Source: JAIBJN01 sp963842305 (GTDB lineage: Bacteria > Actinomycetota > Thermoleophilia > Gaiellales > Gaiellaceae). Taken from it: DNA of 64,000 bases. The position numbers were made by a program, and so were the translations under genes. Location of the stretch: NCBI GenBank assembly GCA_963842305.1, contig CAWJFW010000003.1:62001-126000 (forward strand), in the 5' to 3' direction. Below are positions 24,536 through 32,908 of the stretch, one piece after another (the stretch's first letter is position 1; every line of letters starts with the position of its first letter). The notes under the pieces were generated by a model that was given only the letters and a program-made list of their open reading frames with translations, did not search any database and was not told the origin of the DNA.

Positions 24536-25846
24536 TCAGTCCTTGTATAGGTCGTACACGTCCCGGCCGGCCATCGCGACGCCGAGCGGACGCAGGCGGT
24601 GCTTCACGCGAATCGTGTCCCCGTGGGCGGCGAGCACATCCGGCAGGCGCTTGTACACCTCCGGCGCCTCGTCCGCACCGCCGCCAACGAGCACGATGCC
24701 CTGCTCTCGAAGCCGCGCCTGGACCGCCGGCCAGTCGACGACGCCGGGCTGGAGCTGCACGGTGCGCCGCGTTTTTCCCAGCCTTGTCCCGTGCTCCGCA
24801 CAGGTGCCGCCCTCAGGCGAGGAACGGGCGTCGAGGAAGTAGGTGCAGTCGCGCGTCGTGCACGCCCACACCTTCACGGTGCGCTGGCGACCCGCAGCCT
24901 TGGAGCGGCTCATCACGCGGCCCGCGCCGTGCACGGTCGAGAAGAGCGCCCGCTCGTTCTCGACCGACTCGGCGCCTTCGAGGATGACGGACTCGTCACC
25001 CATGGAGCCGCCTACGAAGCCCTCCTGGCCCGGCCGAGCCGGCGTGCAGCCCTTCCGGATCACCCAGTAGGTGCGGCCGAAGTGTTCCTCCCGCCACGCG
25101 AAGTTGTGGTGGTTGTGCACCTCCTGCACCGCTTCGGTACCGAGGATCTCGAGCACCCTATCCACCACGACGTCGCGGCCGGCATAGGCGTACTCCCCGG
25201 CCAATTCCATCGCCGCCACGTATGCCTCGCCCAGCTCCGAGCCGACTTCGAAGAGCACGGGCGGCGAGTCCATCTCACCCTCCACCGCCCGCTCGCCGAA
25301 GCTCTTGCCCTCGGCGAGGGCCAGGAATCCCGAGGCGGTCTTGTGGCCGAAGCCGCGGGAGCCGAAGTGGACACCGACCCAGATCCGGCCGTCCTCGTCC
25401 TCCATCAGGTTGACGTAGTGGTTCCCGGAGCCGACCGTGCCGAGCTGCGACTCCGCCAGCCCGGCCAGCTTGCGCTGGGGCGGGAACTCCGCGTTCCGGA
25501 TCCTCTCCAGCACCGGGTGATCGACCCGCTCCTGCGCCGGCACGCCCATACCGAACGAGATCCGGTCGACGATCACGCGCATGATCGACTCGACACCGCC
25601 GAGCGCGTCCAGGTCGGCCTGGGTCAGCTCGGTACGGGCCGCCTTGTTGCCGCAACCGATGTCGTAGCCGACGCCAGAGGGCGAGACGTACCCCTCGTAG
25701 GCGATGCCGCCGCCGATCGGCTGCGAGTAGCCCGGGTGATGATCGGCGCAGAGCACGCCGAACTCGGCGTCGCCCGCGGCCATGCAGCGCTCGAGCTGCT
25801 CCATGCTCCGCTTGTCGACGGACCCAAAGGCCTTGATCACGCTCAT
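24536..25846 (-). CDS. rtcB: RtcB-type RNA-splicing ligase with an extra Cys-rich insertion
   Basis: 436 aa. RtcB joins RNA 2',3'-cyclic-phosphate (or 3'-phosphate) and 5'-OH ends using GTP and Mn2+. Metal and GMP-site motifs are present in order: GVGYDIGCGNKAAR (Asp, Cys), VGSGNHYVNL (Asn, His), GVHFGSRGFGH (His), STVHGAGRVMSRSKA (His), and near the end VKHRLRPLGVAMAG, where the guanylylated His of the family lies. Between the last two motifs is an insertion with C-x4-C ... C-x2-H (WACTTRDCTYFL, GGTCAEHG) that could bind zinc; it is absent from E. coli-type RtcB as I know it. ATG at 25846 (MSVIKAFGSVDK). Not linked to rtcA or a repair operon. Confidence 0.9.
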   Translation of the reverse strand: MSVIKAFGSVDKRSMEQLERCMAAGDAEFGVLCADHHPGYSQPIGGGIAYEGYVSPSGVGYDIGCGNKAARTELTQADLDALGGVESIMRVIVDRISFGMGVPAQERVDHPVLERIRNAEFPPQRKLAGLAESQLGTVGSGNHYVNLMEDEDGRIWVGVHFGSRGFGHKTASGFLALAEGKSFGERAVEGEMDSPPVLFEVGSELGEAYVAAMELAGEYAYAGRDVVVDRVLEILGTEAVQEVHNHHNFAWREEHFGRTYWVIRKGCTPARPGQEGFVGGSMGDESVILEGAESVENERALFSTVHGAGRVMSRSKAAGRQRTVKVWACTTRDCTYFLDARSSPEGGTCAEHGTRLGKTRRTVQLQPGVVDWPAVQARLREQGIVLVGGGADEAPEVYKRLPDVLAAHGDTIRVKHRLRPLGVAMAGRDVYDLYKD

Positions 25847-25929
25847 CCCCCCATTGTGTCGGCAAGACGTGGGATGGACTCGAACCGCGTCGAGGACGGC
25901 CGCGTATCCTCGCGGGGACGGGGGAGACG

Positions 25930-26035
25930 ATGACGGGCTTTCGCGTGAAACCTCTGGACGAGACGACCTGGGAGGACTTTGCGCAGCTGGCCGAGAGGCA
26001 CAACGGTGTGTGGGGCGGGTGCTGGTGTCCGTCGC
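25930..26035 (+). pseudogene. Truncated GNAT acetyltransferase (N-terminal remnant)
   Basis: Starts MTGFRVKPLDETTWEDFAQL and runs to AERHNGVWGGCWC, a signature found at the N-terminus of a GNAT subfamily in actinobacteria. After that the sequence becomes Arg-rich and loses the family pattern (no acetyl-CoA-binding loop), and the next gene begins 100 bp later. Only about 35 residues of the expected 180 remain, so the gene was cut by a deletion. Confidence 0.6.
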
Positions 26036-26135
26036 GGCCGCGCGACCGGCGCAGTAGCGCGGCCTCAGCGGGCGAGGGGCATAGGCGCTTGGCCGGTGGC
26101 GAGGAGGGGAGACACCGGAGAACTAGAATGCGCCG

Positions 26136-27002
26136 GTGGCGGTAGCCCTCGCCTTCCTGGCCGCGTTCCTCTTCGCACTCGGGCTTGTCTTGCAGGAGAA
26201 GGCGGCCTCGAAGCTGCCGAGCGAGGCCGTCGGCGCCGGCTTCCTCGTCCGGCTCTTCGCCCGCCCGGTGTGGCTTCTCGGCGGCGCCTGTCAGTTGGGG
26301 GGCTTCGTGGCCCAGGCGATCGCTCTCGGGATCGGCAGCCTCGTCGTCGTGCAGCCGATCCTCATCTTCTCGATCGTGTTTGCGCTGCCGCTGGGCCGGG
26401 TGCTCGAGCAGCGTCGGATCGAGCGCAACGAGTGGATCGGCGCAGCTCTCGTCACCGGCGGCCTCGGCTTGCTGCTCGTCGTCAGCAAGACCGACGCCGG
26501 GTCGGACGATGCCTCCTTGGCCCGGTGGGCCGTTGTCGGGGGCGCGACGATGGGCCTCGCGATCGTCCTCTATCTCCTCGCCCGGGGGCGCAAGCCGACC
26601 GGCCGCGCGGCCTGCCTCGGGATCGCCGGCGGCATCCTGTTCGGCCTCACCGCCGCCTTGACGAAGACAGTGGTCTCGGACTTCGACGACGGCATCGTGG
26701 CTGTTGTCTCCGACTGGGAGCTGTACGCGCTGATCCTCATCAGCGTTGCCGCCTTCTGGCTCGAGCAGGCAGCGCTGCAGACCGGCGCGCTCGCGACAGC
26801 GGTCTCGACCACCATGGCGTTCGATCCACTTTCGAGCCTTGTGTTCGGCATCGTCCTGTTCGACGAGGCGCTGCACGAGACGGCGTTCGGCATGACGGTG
26901 TCGGCGGTCTCGCTCGCGGTCGCCCTCGCGGGTCTCGTCCTGATCGCCCGCGCCAAGGGCGCCGCTGCTCGGCCCGCCCGACTCGCCCACGTCGCCGCCT
27001 GA
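26136..27002 (+). CDS. DMT (EamA-like) family transporter
   Basis: 288 aa with nine to ten hydrophobic helices in two repeats, as in the drug/metabolite transporter superfamily. The first repeat ends GIGSLVVVQPILIFSIVFALP, the typical G-x-P-rich helix; the second has a matching ALATAVSTTMAFDPLSSLVFGIVLFDEALHET near the C-terminus. Variant of the NIPA/EamA type that exports metabolites or Mg2+; substrate cannot be told. GTG start; it follows directly on the acetyltransferase remnant. Confidence 0.82.
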   Translation: MAVALAFLAAFLFALGLVLQEKAASKLPSEAVGAGFLVRLFARPVWLLGGACQLGGFVAQAIALGIGSLVVVQPILIFSIVFALPLGRVLEQRRIERNEWIGAALVTGGLGLLLVVSKTDAGSDDASLARWAVVGGATMGLAIVLYLLARGRKPTGRAACLGIAGGILFGLTAALTKTVVSDFDDGIVAVVSDWELYALILISVAAFWLEQAALQTGALATAVSTTMAFDPLSSLVFGIVLFDEALHETAFGMTVSAVSLAVALAGLVLIARAKGAAARPARLAHVAA

Positions 27003-27006
27003 ACGA

Positions 27007-27753
27007 CTACTCGGCCTGTCCGGGCCTTCCGGGGGCGCCACCGATCAGGTCCCAGAAGCGCTCCTTGCGCGGGCCCCACTTCTCGGCGTAACGGGCATAC
27101 CGCGCCTCGGATCGCCGAAGCTTGCGGCTGCCGGGTCGGTAGCGCTTGCGCGCCCAGAGCGACTGCGGCTTCGCGAGACGAACGGCGCCGACGACCGCTA
27201 GGAACGGGAGGAAGACGCCGAAGGCCGCCGTGAGCAGCTTCCCCTTCAACGCCGTGATGAACACGAACACACAGGTGATCGCGATGGACGTGAACAACCC
27301 CCAGCTCGTCTCGCCCTCGGTGGCGAAGGGCGCCGTCTGCTCCAGGAGGATCACCCCGAGCACGGTGCTGATCACGATGGCGTCGACCGACGAGCGCCCC
27401 TCTTTCTCCCAGTAGACATCTTCGAGCCGAAAGACGAGCGCGAACTCGTCGAGCACGAGGGCGGCACCCGCGCCGAAGGCGGCGGCGAGCAGGAGCTGGA
27501 AGAACCCCGGCCCAGGCGTGAATCCGAACTCGAGAGCCCCGGCAACGAAGGCGAGCACCATCCCGACGACGACGTGGTGCATGTGCACGCCACCGACGTT
27601 GGCGCTCCCCCACCCGCGCACGCGGGCGAGCCGTGTGTAGCCGCGCGTGAGGATGAACGTGATCAGGAAGGCCAGGAGCATCACGAGCGCCGGCTCCCGC
27701 CCCTCGTCGTAGACAACGCTCTCGTATCCGGGAATGAACCGGAAGAGGTTCAC
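27007..27753 (-). CDS. Conserved polytopic membrane protein (paralogue of 32909-33658)
   Basis: 248 aa, six or so hydrophobic segments. It shares with the protein at 32909-33658 the start FRFIPGYES/ET-VVYDEGREP, then FLITFILTRGYTRLARVRGW, GGVHMHHVVVGMVL, FGAGAALVLDEFALVFRLED, VYWEKEGRSSVDAIVI and the C-terminal basic tail ending DLIGGAP. The conserved HMHH / HLHH motif and the DEFALVF segment suggest a metal- or lipid-binding role inside the membrane, but no function is known to me. It converges with the DMT transporter, 4 bp apart. Confidence 0.75.
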   Translation of the reverse strand: MNLFRFIPGYESVVYDEGREPALVMLLAFLITFILTRGYTRLARVRGWGSANVGGVHMHHVVVGMVLAFVAGALEFGFTPGPGFFQLLLAAAFGAGAALVLDEFALVFRLEDVYWEKEGRSSVDAIVISTVLGVILLEQTAPFATEGETSWGLFTSIAITCVFVFITALKGKLLTAAFGVFLPFLAVVGAVRLAKPQSLWARKRYRPGSRKLRRSEARYARYAEKWGPRKERFWDLIGGAPGRPGQAE

Positions 27754-27869
27754 GAAACAACGAGTTTGTCACGCGCTTGCCGGGACCGCCTCACGCTCGA
27801 CCGCGCCGTCGGCCGAGGGTTTCCGTTCCGGTAGGCCGGGTATCGAAGGCGTCCGAAGGGAGGGTCCAC

Positions 27870-27935
27870 ATGTACATCGGCGCAGGCACGATCATCCTGA
27901 TTCTGATCGTCATCATCCTGATCCTGATCTTCTAG
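27870..27935 (+). CDS. 21-aa hydrophobic peptide
   Basis: MYIGAGTIILILIVIILILIF followed by TAG: one membrane helix and nothing else. A good ribosome-binding site (AAGGGAGGG, 4-6 nt before ATG) and a terminator hairpin 26 nt after the stop argue that it is a real, monocistronic small gene. Similar tiny hydrophobic peptides are common in actinobacteria and are thought to sit in the membrane; some are toxin-like. No antitoxin RNA can be seen. Confidence 0.6.
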   Translation: MYIGAGTIILILIVIILILIF

Positions 27936-27960
27936 GACCGCATCCAGGGGCACGAATACG

Positions 27961-27983
27961 GGGCCGGCGAGCGTCGCCGGCCC
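27961..27983 (+). terminator. Terminator hairpin
   Basis: Perfect 10-bp inverted repeat GGGCCGGCGA / TCGCCGGCCC with a GCG loop, followed by TTCT. Ends the small-peptide transcript. Confidence 0.8.
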
Positions 27984-28165
27984 TTCTGCGTCGGAGAGCC
28001 GGGCACCGCCGACCGGACACCGGTTCAGTGCCGAGTCCGGATCAGTCTCTCCACAGCGCCCTGCAACCATGCGGCCTCCGCCGAGGCACGTCTTCTCCGG
28101 CCACTGGTTGCCTGCCGGCCGGGCGCGATATCTCCGATCACGTCACTCGATCGGAAGGGAGCCAG

Positions 28166-29101
28166 ATGAAGATCACACGAATGCGCGTGCTCGCGGCGCT
28201 CGCCGGCGGAGCGCTCGCCCTCGCGGCCGGCGCCGCCCTGGCGGTGGGAAAGGGCTCGCCGGCGGCAGCCGAGGCCGACGAGGTCCTGCATGCCTGCCGC
28301 CACCCCAACGGAGGTTGGCTGCGGCTCGTCACCGCCCCGGGCGAATGCCGTTCTCGCGAGCGGGCCGTGTCCTGGAACGTCGCCGGTCCTGCCGGCGAGC
28401 CCGGGCCGGCGGGCCCGCCCGGACCGAAGGGCGATCCGGGCGCAGGGCTGACCACGCTGGCCGACCTCGCGGGAATCGCCTGCACGACCGAGGGTGGCGG
28501 GGCCGGGAAGGTCGAACTCGACTTCGCCGGCGAGGACACGGTGCTCTTCCGCTGCGTCGTTGGCGGATCTCCGCCGCCACCTCCACCTCCACCGCCGCCG
28601 CCCACGTCCTCGCTCGTCCTGAACGAGGTGGACTACGACCAGGTCGGGACCGACGGCGACGGCTTCGTCGAGCTCAAGAACACTGGCGCGTCCGCGATCG
28701 ACCTCGACGGCATCGCGCTCGTCTTCGTCGACGGATCCGACTCGGAGGAGTACGACCGCGAGGAGCTCACCGGAACGCTCGAGGCAGGTGGGTACCTCGT
28801 TGTATCCGGCGATCCGCAGAACGGGGCACCGGACGGTCTCGCGCTGATCGACACAGACGACGGCGGCCTGCTCGACGCCTTCTCCTACGAGGGCGGCATC
28901 ACAGCGGCGGTGATCTCCGGCCAGACGTACAGCCTCGTCGAGGGGACGATGCTGGCGGCAACCGTCGCCGACTCCAACTCCACCGCGGGCTCGCTGAGCC
29001 GCGTACCCGACGGCGCAGACACCAACGACGCCGCCACAGACTGGGTCTTCACGACGACCCTGACGCGCGGTGCCGCCAACGTGGCGACGGCCACTCCGTA
29101 A
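28166..29101 (+). CDS. Secreted lamin-tail-domain protein with a collagen-like segment
   Basis: 311 aa. Signal peptide (residues 1-35), then a small Cys-pair module (HACRHPNGGWLRLV ... PGECRSRERAVSWN) common at the start of actinobacterial surface proteins, a short collagen-like run (GPAGEPGPAGPPGPKGDPG, 74-92), a poly-Pro hinge (about 135-146), and a lamin-tail (LTD) beta-sandwich from LVLNEVDYDQ to the Thr-rich end. LTD domains in bacteria are found in exported nucleases and adhesins; here no catalytic domain is attached. ATG at 28166 with GGAAGGGAG upstream. Likely cell-surface adhesion or matrix function. Confidence 0.82.
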   Translation: MKITRMRVLAALAGGALALAAGAALAVGKGSPAAAEADEVLHACRHPNGGWLRLVTAPGECRSRERAVSWNVAGPAGEPGPAGPPGPKGDPGAGLTTLADLAGIACTTEGGGAGKVELDFAGEDTVLFRCVVGGSPPPPPPPPPPPTSSLVLNEVDYDQVGTDGDGFVELKNTGASAIDLDGIALVFVDGSDSEEYDREELTGTLEAGGYLVVSGDPQNGAPDGLALIDTDDGGLLDAFSYEGGITAAVISGQTYSLVEGTMLAATVADSNSTAGSLSRVPDGADTNDAATDWVFTTTLTRGAANVATATP

Positions 29102-29143
29102 CGGGCCGAGGCGGTCGGAGTCGTCGGCCGCCTCTTCCCTTCC

Positions 29144-30388
29144 TCAGCCCGCAGCCTCGAGGATCCGGCGCGCCACGCTCGACCAGCTCCAGAGCGCGAC
29201 ACTCGCTTCTCGCGCCGCCTTGCGAAGCGCCGTCCGCCTGTCGGGGTCGAGAGCGAGCTGCTCCTCGAGTCGCGCGCGCAGCTCTCCGGCATCGCCGTTC
29301 GGGAAACTCGCCAGATTGCGCAATTCGGGCGGATAGTGACCCTCGAGCCCCTGTGCGATCTCGGCGAGGCCGGAGTGGTTCGCCACGATGGGTGGGCACC
29401 CGGCCGCTGCGGCCTCGGCGGCCACCATCCCGAAGGCCTCCGGGAAGATCGACGGGACGACGGCAGCGTCCGCAAGTGCGAGTAGGTGCACGAGATGACG
29501 GTGCTCGAGCGGCCCGGTGAAGAGAACGTCGAGGCCCTTGGCCAGGTGCTCCAGCTCGGCCCGGTAGTCGCCGAAGCCGACGATGACCGTGCGCGCATCG
29601 ACCCCATGCAGCGCCTCGAAGAGGACCTGCACTCCCTTGTTCTCGATCAGCTTGCCGAAGTAGACGACCGTCGAGCGGTCGCCGGCAAGGAATGCCTCCA
29701 GGCGGTTTGCGTTTCCCTCGTCGGGAAGCCGCTCGTTCGCGTTCGCCGGGTTGGGCGGATCCTTCTGTGACTCCGCGACGAGGGCGGCCAGGGCCTCCTC
29801 CCTCGGTGCCGGCTGCCAGAGCTCGACATCCACGCCCGGCGGAACCTCGTGGACGCGCTCGGTCTGTCCGCAGACATCGGCCACCACCTTGCGTATGTGC
29901 TCCGAGCCGACGATGGTCGCGGCTGCCTTCGAGAGGGCCTCCTCCCCCCACGCGGAGAGCTCCGCGTTCCCCCGCATCGAGTACTCGAGCTCGGAGCCGT
30001 GCGCCTTGACGACGTAGCGCCCGCCGACCGCCTCCCCGACGGGGCCGCCCAGCAGCACGTGGTTGACGAAGACGAGATCGGCCGGAAGGTGCTTCCGCAT
30101 GGACGCCGCGTTGGCCGCGACCCAGGCATCCAGCTCCGCACGAGTGGAATCCTGGACGCGCTTGACCTCGTAGCCGTCGTACTCATCGATGACGAAGACC
30201 GGGAGGAATCCGCCCACGTCGGGGCGCACCGTCTCGGCGCCTCCGAGGTCGAACTGCTCGGGGTGCGGCTCCTGGGAGAACAGAACGACGTTATGGCCCT
30301 CTCGACTCCATTCGCGGGCGAGCTGGCGCGCGTAGATGTTCGAGCCCGTCCCTCCGAGGAGGTAGCCGTGCCAGACGAAGATCCGCAT
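29144..30388 (-). CDS. Family 4 glycosyltransferase
   Basis: 414 aa, GT-B fold. The N-terminal acceptor domain starts MRIFVWHGYLLGGTGSNIYA; the C-terminal donor domain has VVYFGKLIENKGVQVLFEAL, VIVGFGDYRAEL and the E-x7-E motif in PSIFPEAFGMVAAEAAAAG (both Glu present). Such enzymes build exopolysaccharide or glycolipid. The ATG overlaps the TGA of the upstream deacetylase by one base (TGATG), so it is the last gene of a five-gene operon (33658 to 29144). Donor and acceptor unknown. Confidence 0.9.
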   Translation of the reverse strand: MRIFVWHGYLLGGTGSNIYARQLAREWSREGHNVVLFSQEPHPEQFDLGGAETVRPDVGGFLPVFVIDEYDGYEVKRVQDSTRAELDAWVAANAASMRKHLPADLVFVNHVLLGGPVGEAVGGRYVVKAHGSELEYSMRGNAELSAWGEEALSKAAATIVGSEHIRKVVADVCGQTERVHEVPPGVDVELWQPAPREEALAALVAESQKDPPNPANANERLPDEGNANRLEAFLAGDRSTVVYFGKLIENKGVQVLFEALHGVDARTVIVGFGDYRAELEHLAKGLDVLFTGPLEHRHLVHLLALADAAVVPSIFPEAFGMVAAEAAAAGCPPIVANHSGLAEIAQGLEGHYPPELRNLASFPNGDAGELRARLEEQLALDPDRRTALRKAAREASVALWSWSSVARRILEAAG

Positions 30389-31134
30389 CACGGCACCGCG
30401 AAGCCGCTGCGCTCGATCATCTCGGGAATCGTGAGGAACTCGTAGCCGTCCTGCTCCTTCCACTGCTGCAGGATCAGCTCGGCCGAGTGGACGGAGTGGC
30501 TCCGATCCCAGCCCATGGCGACGTCGCAGCCGTCGTGAAGGAGCACCACGTCGCCCCCGCGGATCTGCTTCTCCGCCTTGCGCATGATCTTCTCGGTCGT
30601 CACGCCCTTGTTCCAGTCCCAGAGCGTCACCGACCACAGGATCGGGATGTAGCCCTCCTCCCAGAGGACGCGCACGGTTCCGGGGCGGCGGCGGCCGTAC
30701 GGCGGGCGCATGAGCCGGCGGCCGTTGACGCGCGCCATCTCGACCCCCGCGTCCTCGATCGCCGCAGTCGTGTCGCGCAGCTCGCGGCGAATCGTGTCGT
30801 CGGTGTGCAGCGGCATGGTCACATGCGTGTAGGTGTGGTTGCCGATCGCGTGGCCCGCTGCGGCGACCTCGCGCAGGAGCGACGGCTGCTCGCGGGCGTA
30901 GTGACCGATGGAGAAGAACGTCGCCTTGACGCCGTGTTTGTCGAGCACCTCGAGGAGCTGTGGCGTCCAGGCCGTGTTCGGGCCGTCGTCGAACGTGAGG
31001 GCCATGAGCTTCCCCTCTCCCGGCGTGCCGGCGAAAGCCTTGCCGAATCCCTGCGCGGTCGGCGAGATCCCGTTGTAGATCCCCCAACCGGCGGCGCCGG
31101 CGGCCGCGCCAAGCGCGAACGGCCAAACTCTCAT
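30388..31134 (-). CDS. NodB-type polysaccharide deacetylase
   Basis: 248 aa. An N-terminal membrane anchor or signal (WPFALGAAAGAAGW) places it outside the membrane. Catalytic and metal residues of the CE4 family are there: LTFDDGPN (Asp49, Asp50), NHTYTHVT (His100, His104), RPPYGRRR, and the closing LLHDG motif. It removes acetyl groups from GlcNAc-type polymers, probably a surface polysaccharide or peptidoglycan. It overlaps both neighbours (ATGA with the membrane protein upstream, TGATG with the GT4 downstream), so it belongs with the glycosyltransferases. Confidence 0.9.
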   Translation of the reverse strand: MRVWPFALGAAAGAAGWGIYNGISPTAQGFGKAFAGTPGEGKLMALTFDDGPNTAWTPQLLEVLDKHGVKATFFSIGHYAREQPSLLREVAAAGHAIGNHTYTHVTMPLHTDDTIRRELRDTTAAIEDAGVEMARVNGRRLMRPPYGRRRPGTVRVLWEEGYIPILWSVTLWDWNKGVTTEKIMRKAEKQIRGGDVVLLHDGCDVAMGWDRSHSVHSAELILQQWKEQDGYEFLTIPEMIERSGFAVP

Positions 31135-31832
31135 CTCGTTCTCCCTTCCTCGTCGAAGTGCAGGATCGGCTCGCCGCCGCTCCACACCGCTCCCGGCGCC
31201 GGAGGCGGATAGGTGCGTACCGCGCCCCGATCGTCTTCTCCCGGACGGCGCATGCGGCGATACCAGCGATGGTAGAGCGGCGCGCCGAGGACGGTCAGCG
31301 CGACCAGGATCGCAAGCCCGGCGAGCATCCAGAGGTGGCGCTGGAACGGCTCGGCGTCGCCGGCCGCCCAGGCCGAAAGCCCGGCGAGGACGAGCGAGAG
31401 CGCGATTCCTGCGTAGTAGTCGAGCGGGAACCTCCACAACCACGGCACCTCGAACCACCAGACCTTGCCGCGCTCGAAGCGAGCGACCGTGTAGGCGGGA
31501 TTGAGCACGAACCAGAGGTAGTCCCAGACGACGGCGAGCGCGAAGAAGGTCGCCAGCGTGCGGAGCTCCCCCGCAAGCGTCCAGTCGACGCCCATGACGT
31601 ACGGAAGGTGCAGGACGACGACCGGGACCGTGAAGGCCCAGACGTGATAGCCCGTGAGTGGTCGCCGGCCCATCGCGACGCCGTAGACGCGGCCCACGAC
31701 CCCGCGGCTTCGCCACCAGGTCGGCAGGCGCTCGGCCCAGCCGAAGCCGCCTTCGATCTCGACCTCGATTGCGGCGAGCCCGAACGCCCAGACAAAGAGG
31801 AGCAGCGTTCGCCCGAGCTCGAGGTCGCTCAC
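31131..31832 (-). CDS. Polytopic membrane protein in the polysaccharide operon
   Basis: 233 aa with about six hydrophobic segments (for example LGRTLLLFVWAFGLAAIEVE, GYHVWAFTVPVVVLHLPYV, LAGLAILVALTVLGAPLYH). Tyr/Trp-rich interfacial stretches (VVWDYLWFVLNPAY, VWWFEVPWLWRFPLDYY) are conspicuous. No named family recognised. Its translational coupling to the glycosyltransferase before it and the deacetylase after it suggests a role in polymer assembly or export. Confidence 0.72.
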   Translation of the reverse strand: MSDLELGRTLLLFVWAFGLAAIEVEIEGGFGWAERLPTWWRSRGVVGRVYGVAMGRRPLTGYHVWAFTVPVVVLHLPYVMGVDWTLAGELRTLATFFALAVVWDYLWFVLNPAYTVARFERGKVWWFEVPWLWRFPLDYYAGIALSLVLAGLSAWAAGDAEPFQRHLWMLAGLAILVALTVLGAPLYHRWYRRMRRPGEDDRGAVRTYPPPAPGAVWSGGEPILHFDEEGRTR

Positions 31833-32899
31833 CGGCGCCGTCCCGCCGTGAGTTCGTCCGCGAGGCCGTCGACGGTGGCGAGCGCCTCGGAGTTTCCATC
31901 CTGCTCGTAGCCGGCGAGCGCCTGCTCGTGCACGGGCTCTCGCTCGAGGAAGCGCTCGAGTGCCGCCTCGTCGAGGGCCGGCGCGGCGGTGCCGAAGCCG
32001 AGCCGCTCGAGGTAGCGCGCGTTCATCTCCTGCTCGAACTGGCCCGCGAGCGGGAGCGCGAGCATCGGCTTGCGCAGATACACGGCTTCGCTCATGAGCG
32101 AATAGCCGGCCGACCCGACGATCCCGCGAGCCGTGCGCAGATCGTCGATGAATGCCTCGTTGGCGAACGGCCGATAGCTCAACGAACCCTCCTGCACCTC
32201 CTCGGTGAGCCCGTCGCGCGCCCCGTACACGTGGCTCTTGGCCCCGCTTGCCTCGAGCGCGGCGATGGACGCCTCGCTGATACGGCCGTAGACGAGGAGG
32301 TGCTCGCCCCGTTCGGGCTTCGCCGCGAGGATCTCGGGGCGAAGCAGCGAGGGGACGAGGGTTGTCCGCTGCTTGCGAAGCGGTGGCGTGAAGAACGTCG
32401 TGATGACGTAGTGGCTTGCCCGGCCGAGCTTGGCGTGAATGAAGGCCCTGGCCACGCGGTAATCACGGTGGATCCCCTCGAGGATCCCGGCGTCGTGCTT
32501 GCAGCGGTCGACCATCTGAATGTTGTCGACGGAGAGCACGGGCTTCCGATGCGACTTCGCGAAGAGGTAGGCGAAGCCGTCGAAGTCGGTGATGACGAGA
32601 TCGGGGCTGTAGTCGCGCGCGATCTCCGAGCCGCGCTTCCAGTCGGCGGGCACTCCACGGGCGCCACCCTTGACGTTGGCGGTCAACGTCTTCCAGGAGT
32701 TGACCGTGCCGTGCTCGAGGACGAACGACGTCCCCCAGATCTCTTCGACGTCAGGCAGATGCTCGCGGAGGTACGGCAGCGCCCGGCCGGATGCGACCAT
32801 CTTCACCTCGTGCCCCTGGTCGAGCAGGTGCACAGCGACCACCCGGGAGCGCGTGGCGTGCCCGAGGCCCTCGCCGACGGCGCCGTAGAGGATGCGCAC
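31829..32899 (-). CDS. GT28/UGT-like glycosyltransferase (MJ1255-type)
   Basis: 356 aa. The start MRILYGAVGEGLGHATRSRV is the typical G-x-G-L-G-H-A-x-R of GT-B enzymes in the MurG/MGDG-synthase class. C-terminal donor site: ARGIVGSAGYSLMSEAVYLR, then KPMLALPLAGQFEQEMNA (sugar-nucleotide-binding loop). It likely transfers a hexose to a lipid or nascent chain at the membrane. Operon: 9 bp after the membrane protein at 32909, and overlapping the next gene by 4 bp. Confidence 0.85.
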   Translation of the reverse strand: MRILYGAVGEGLGHATRSRVVAVHLLDQGHEVKMVASGRALPYLREHLPDVEEIWGTSFVLEHGTVNSWKTLTANVKGGARGVPADWKRGSEIARDYSPDLVITDFDGFAYLFAKSHRKPVLSVDNIQMVDRCKHDAGILEGIHRDYRVARAFIHAKLGRASHYVITTFFTPPLRKQRTTLVPSLLRPEILAAKPERGEHLLVYGRISEASIAALEASGAKSHVYGARDGLTEEVQEGSLSYRPFANEAFIDDLRTARGIVGSAGYSLMSEAVYLRKPMLALPLAGQFEQEMNARYLERLGFGTAAPALDEAALERFLEREPVHEQALAGYEQDGNSEALATVDGLADELTAGRRR

Positions 32900-32908
32900 G
32901 CCGTGAGC

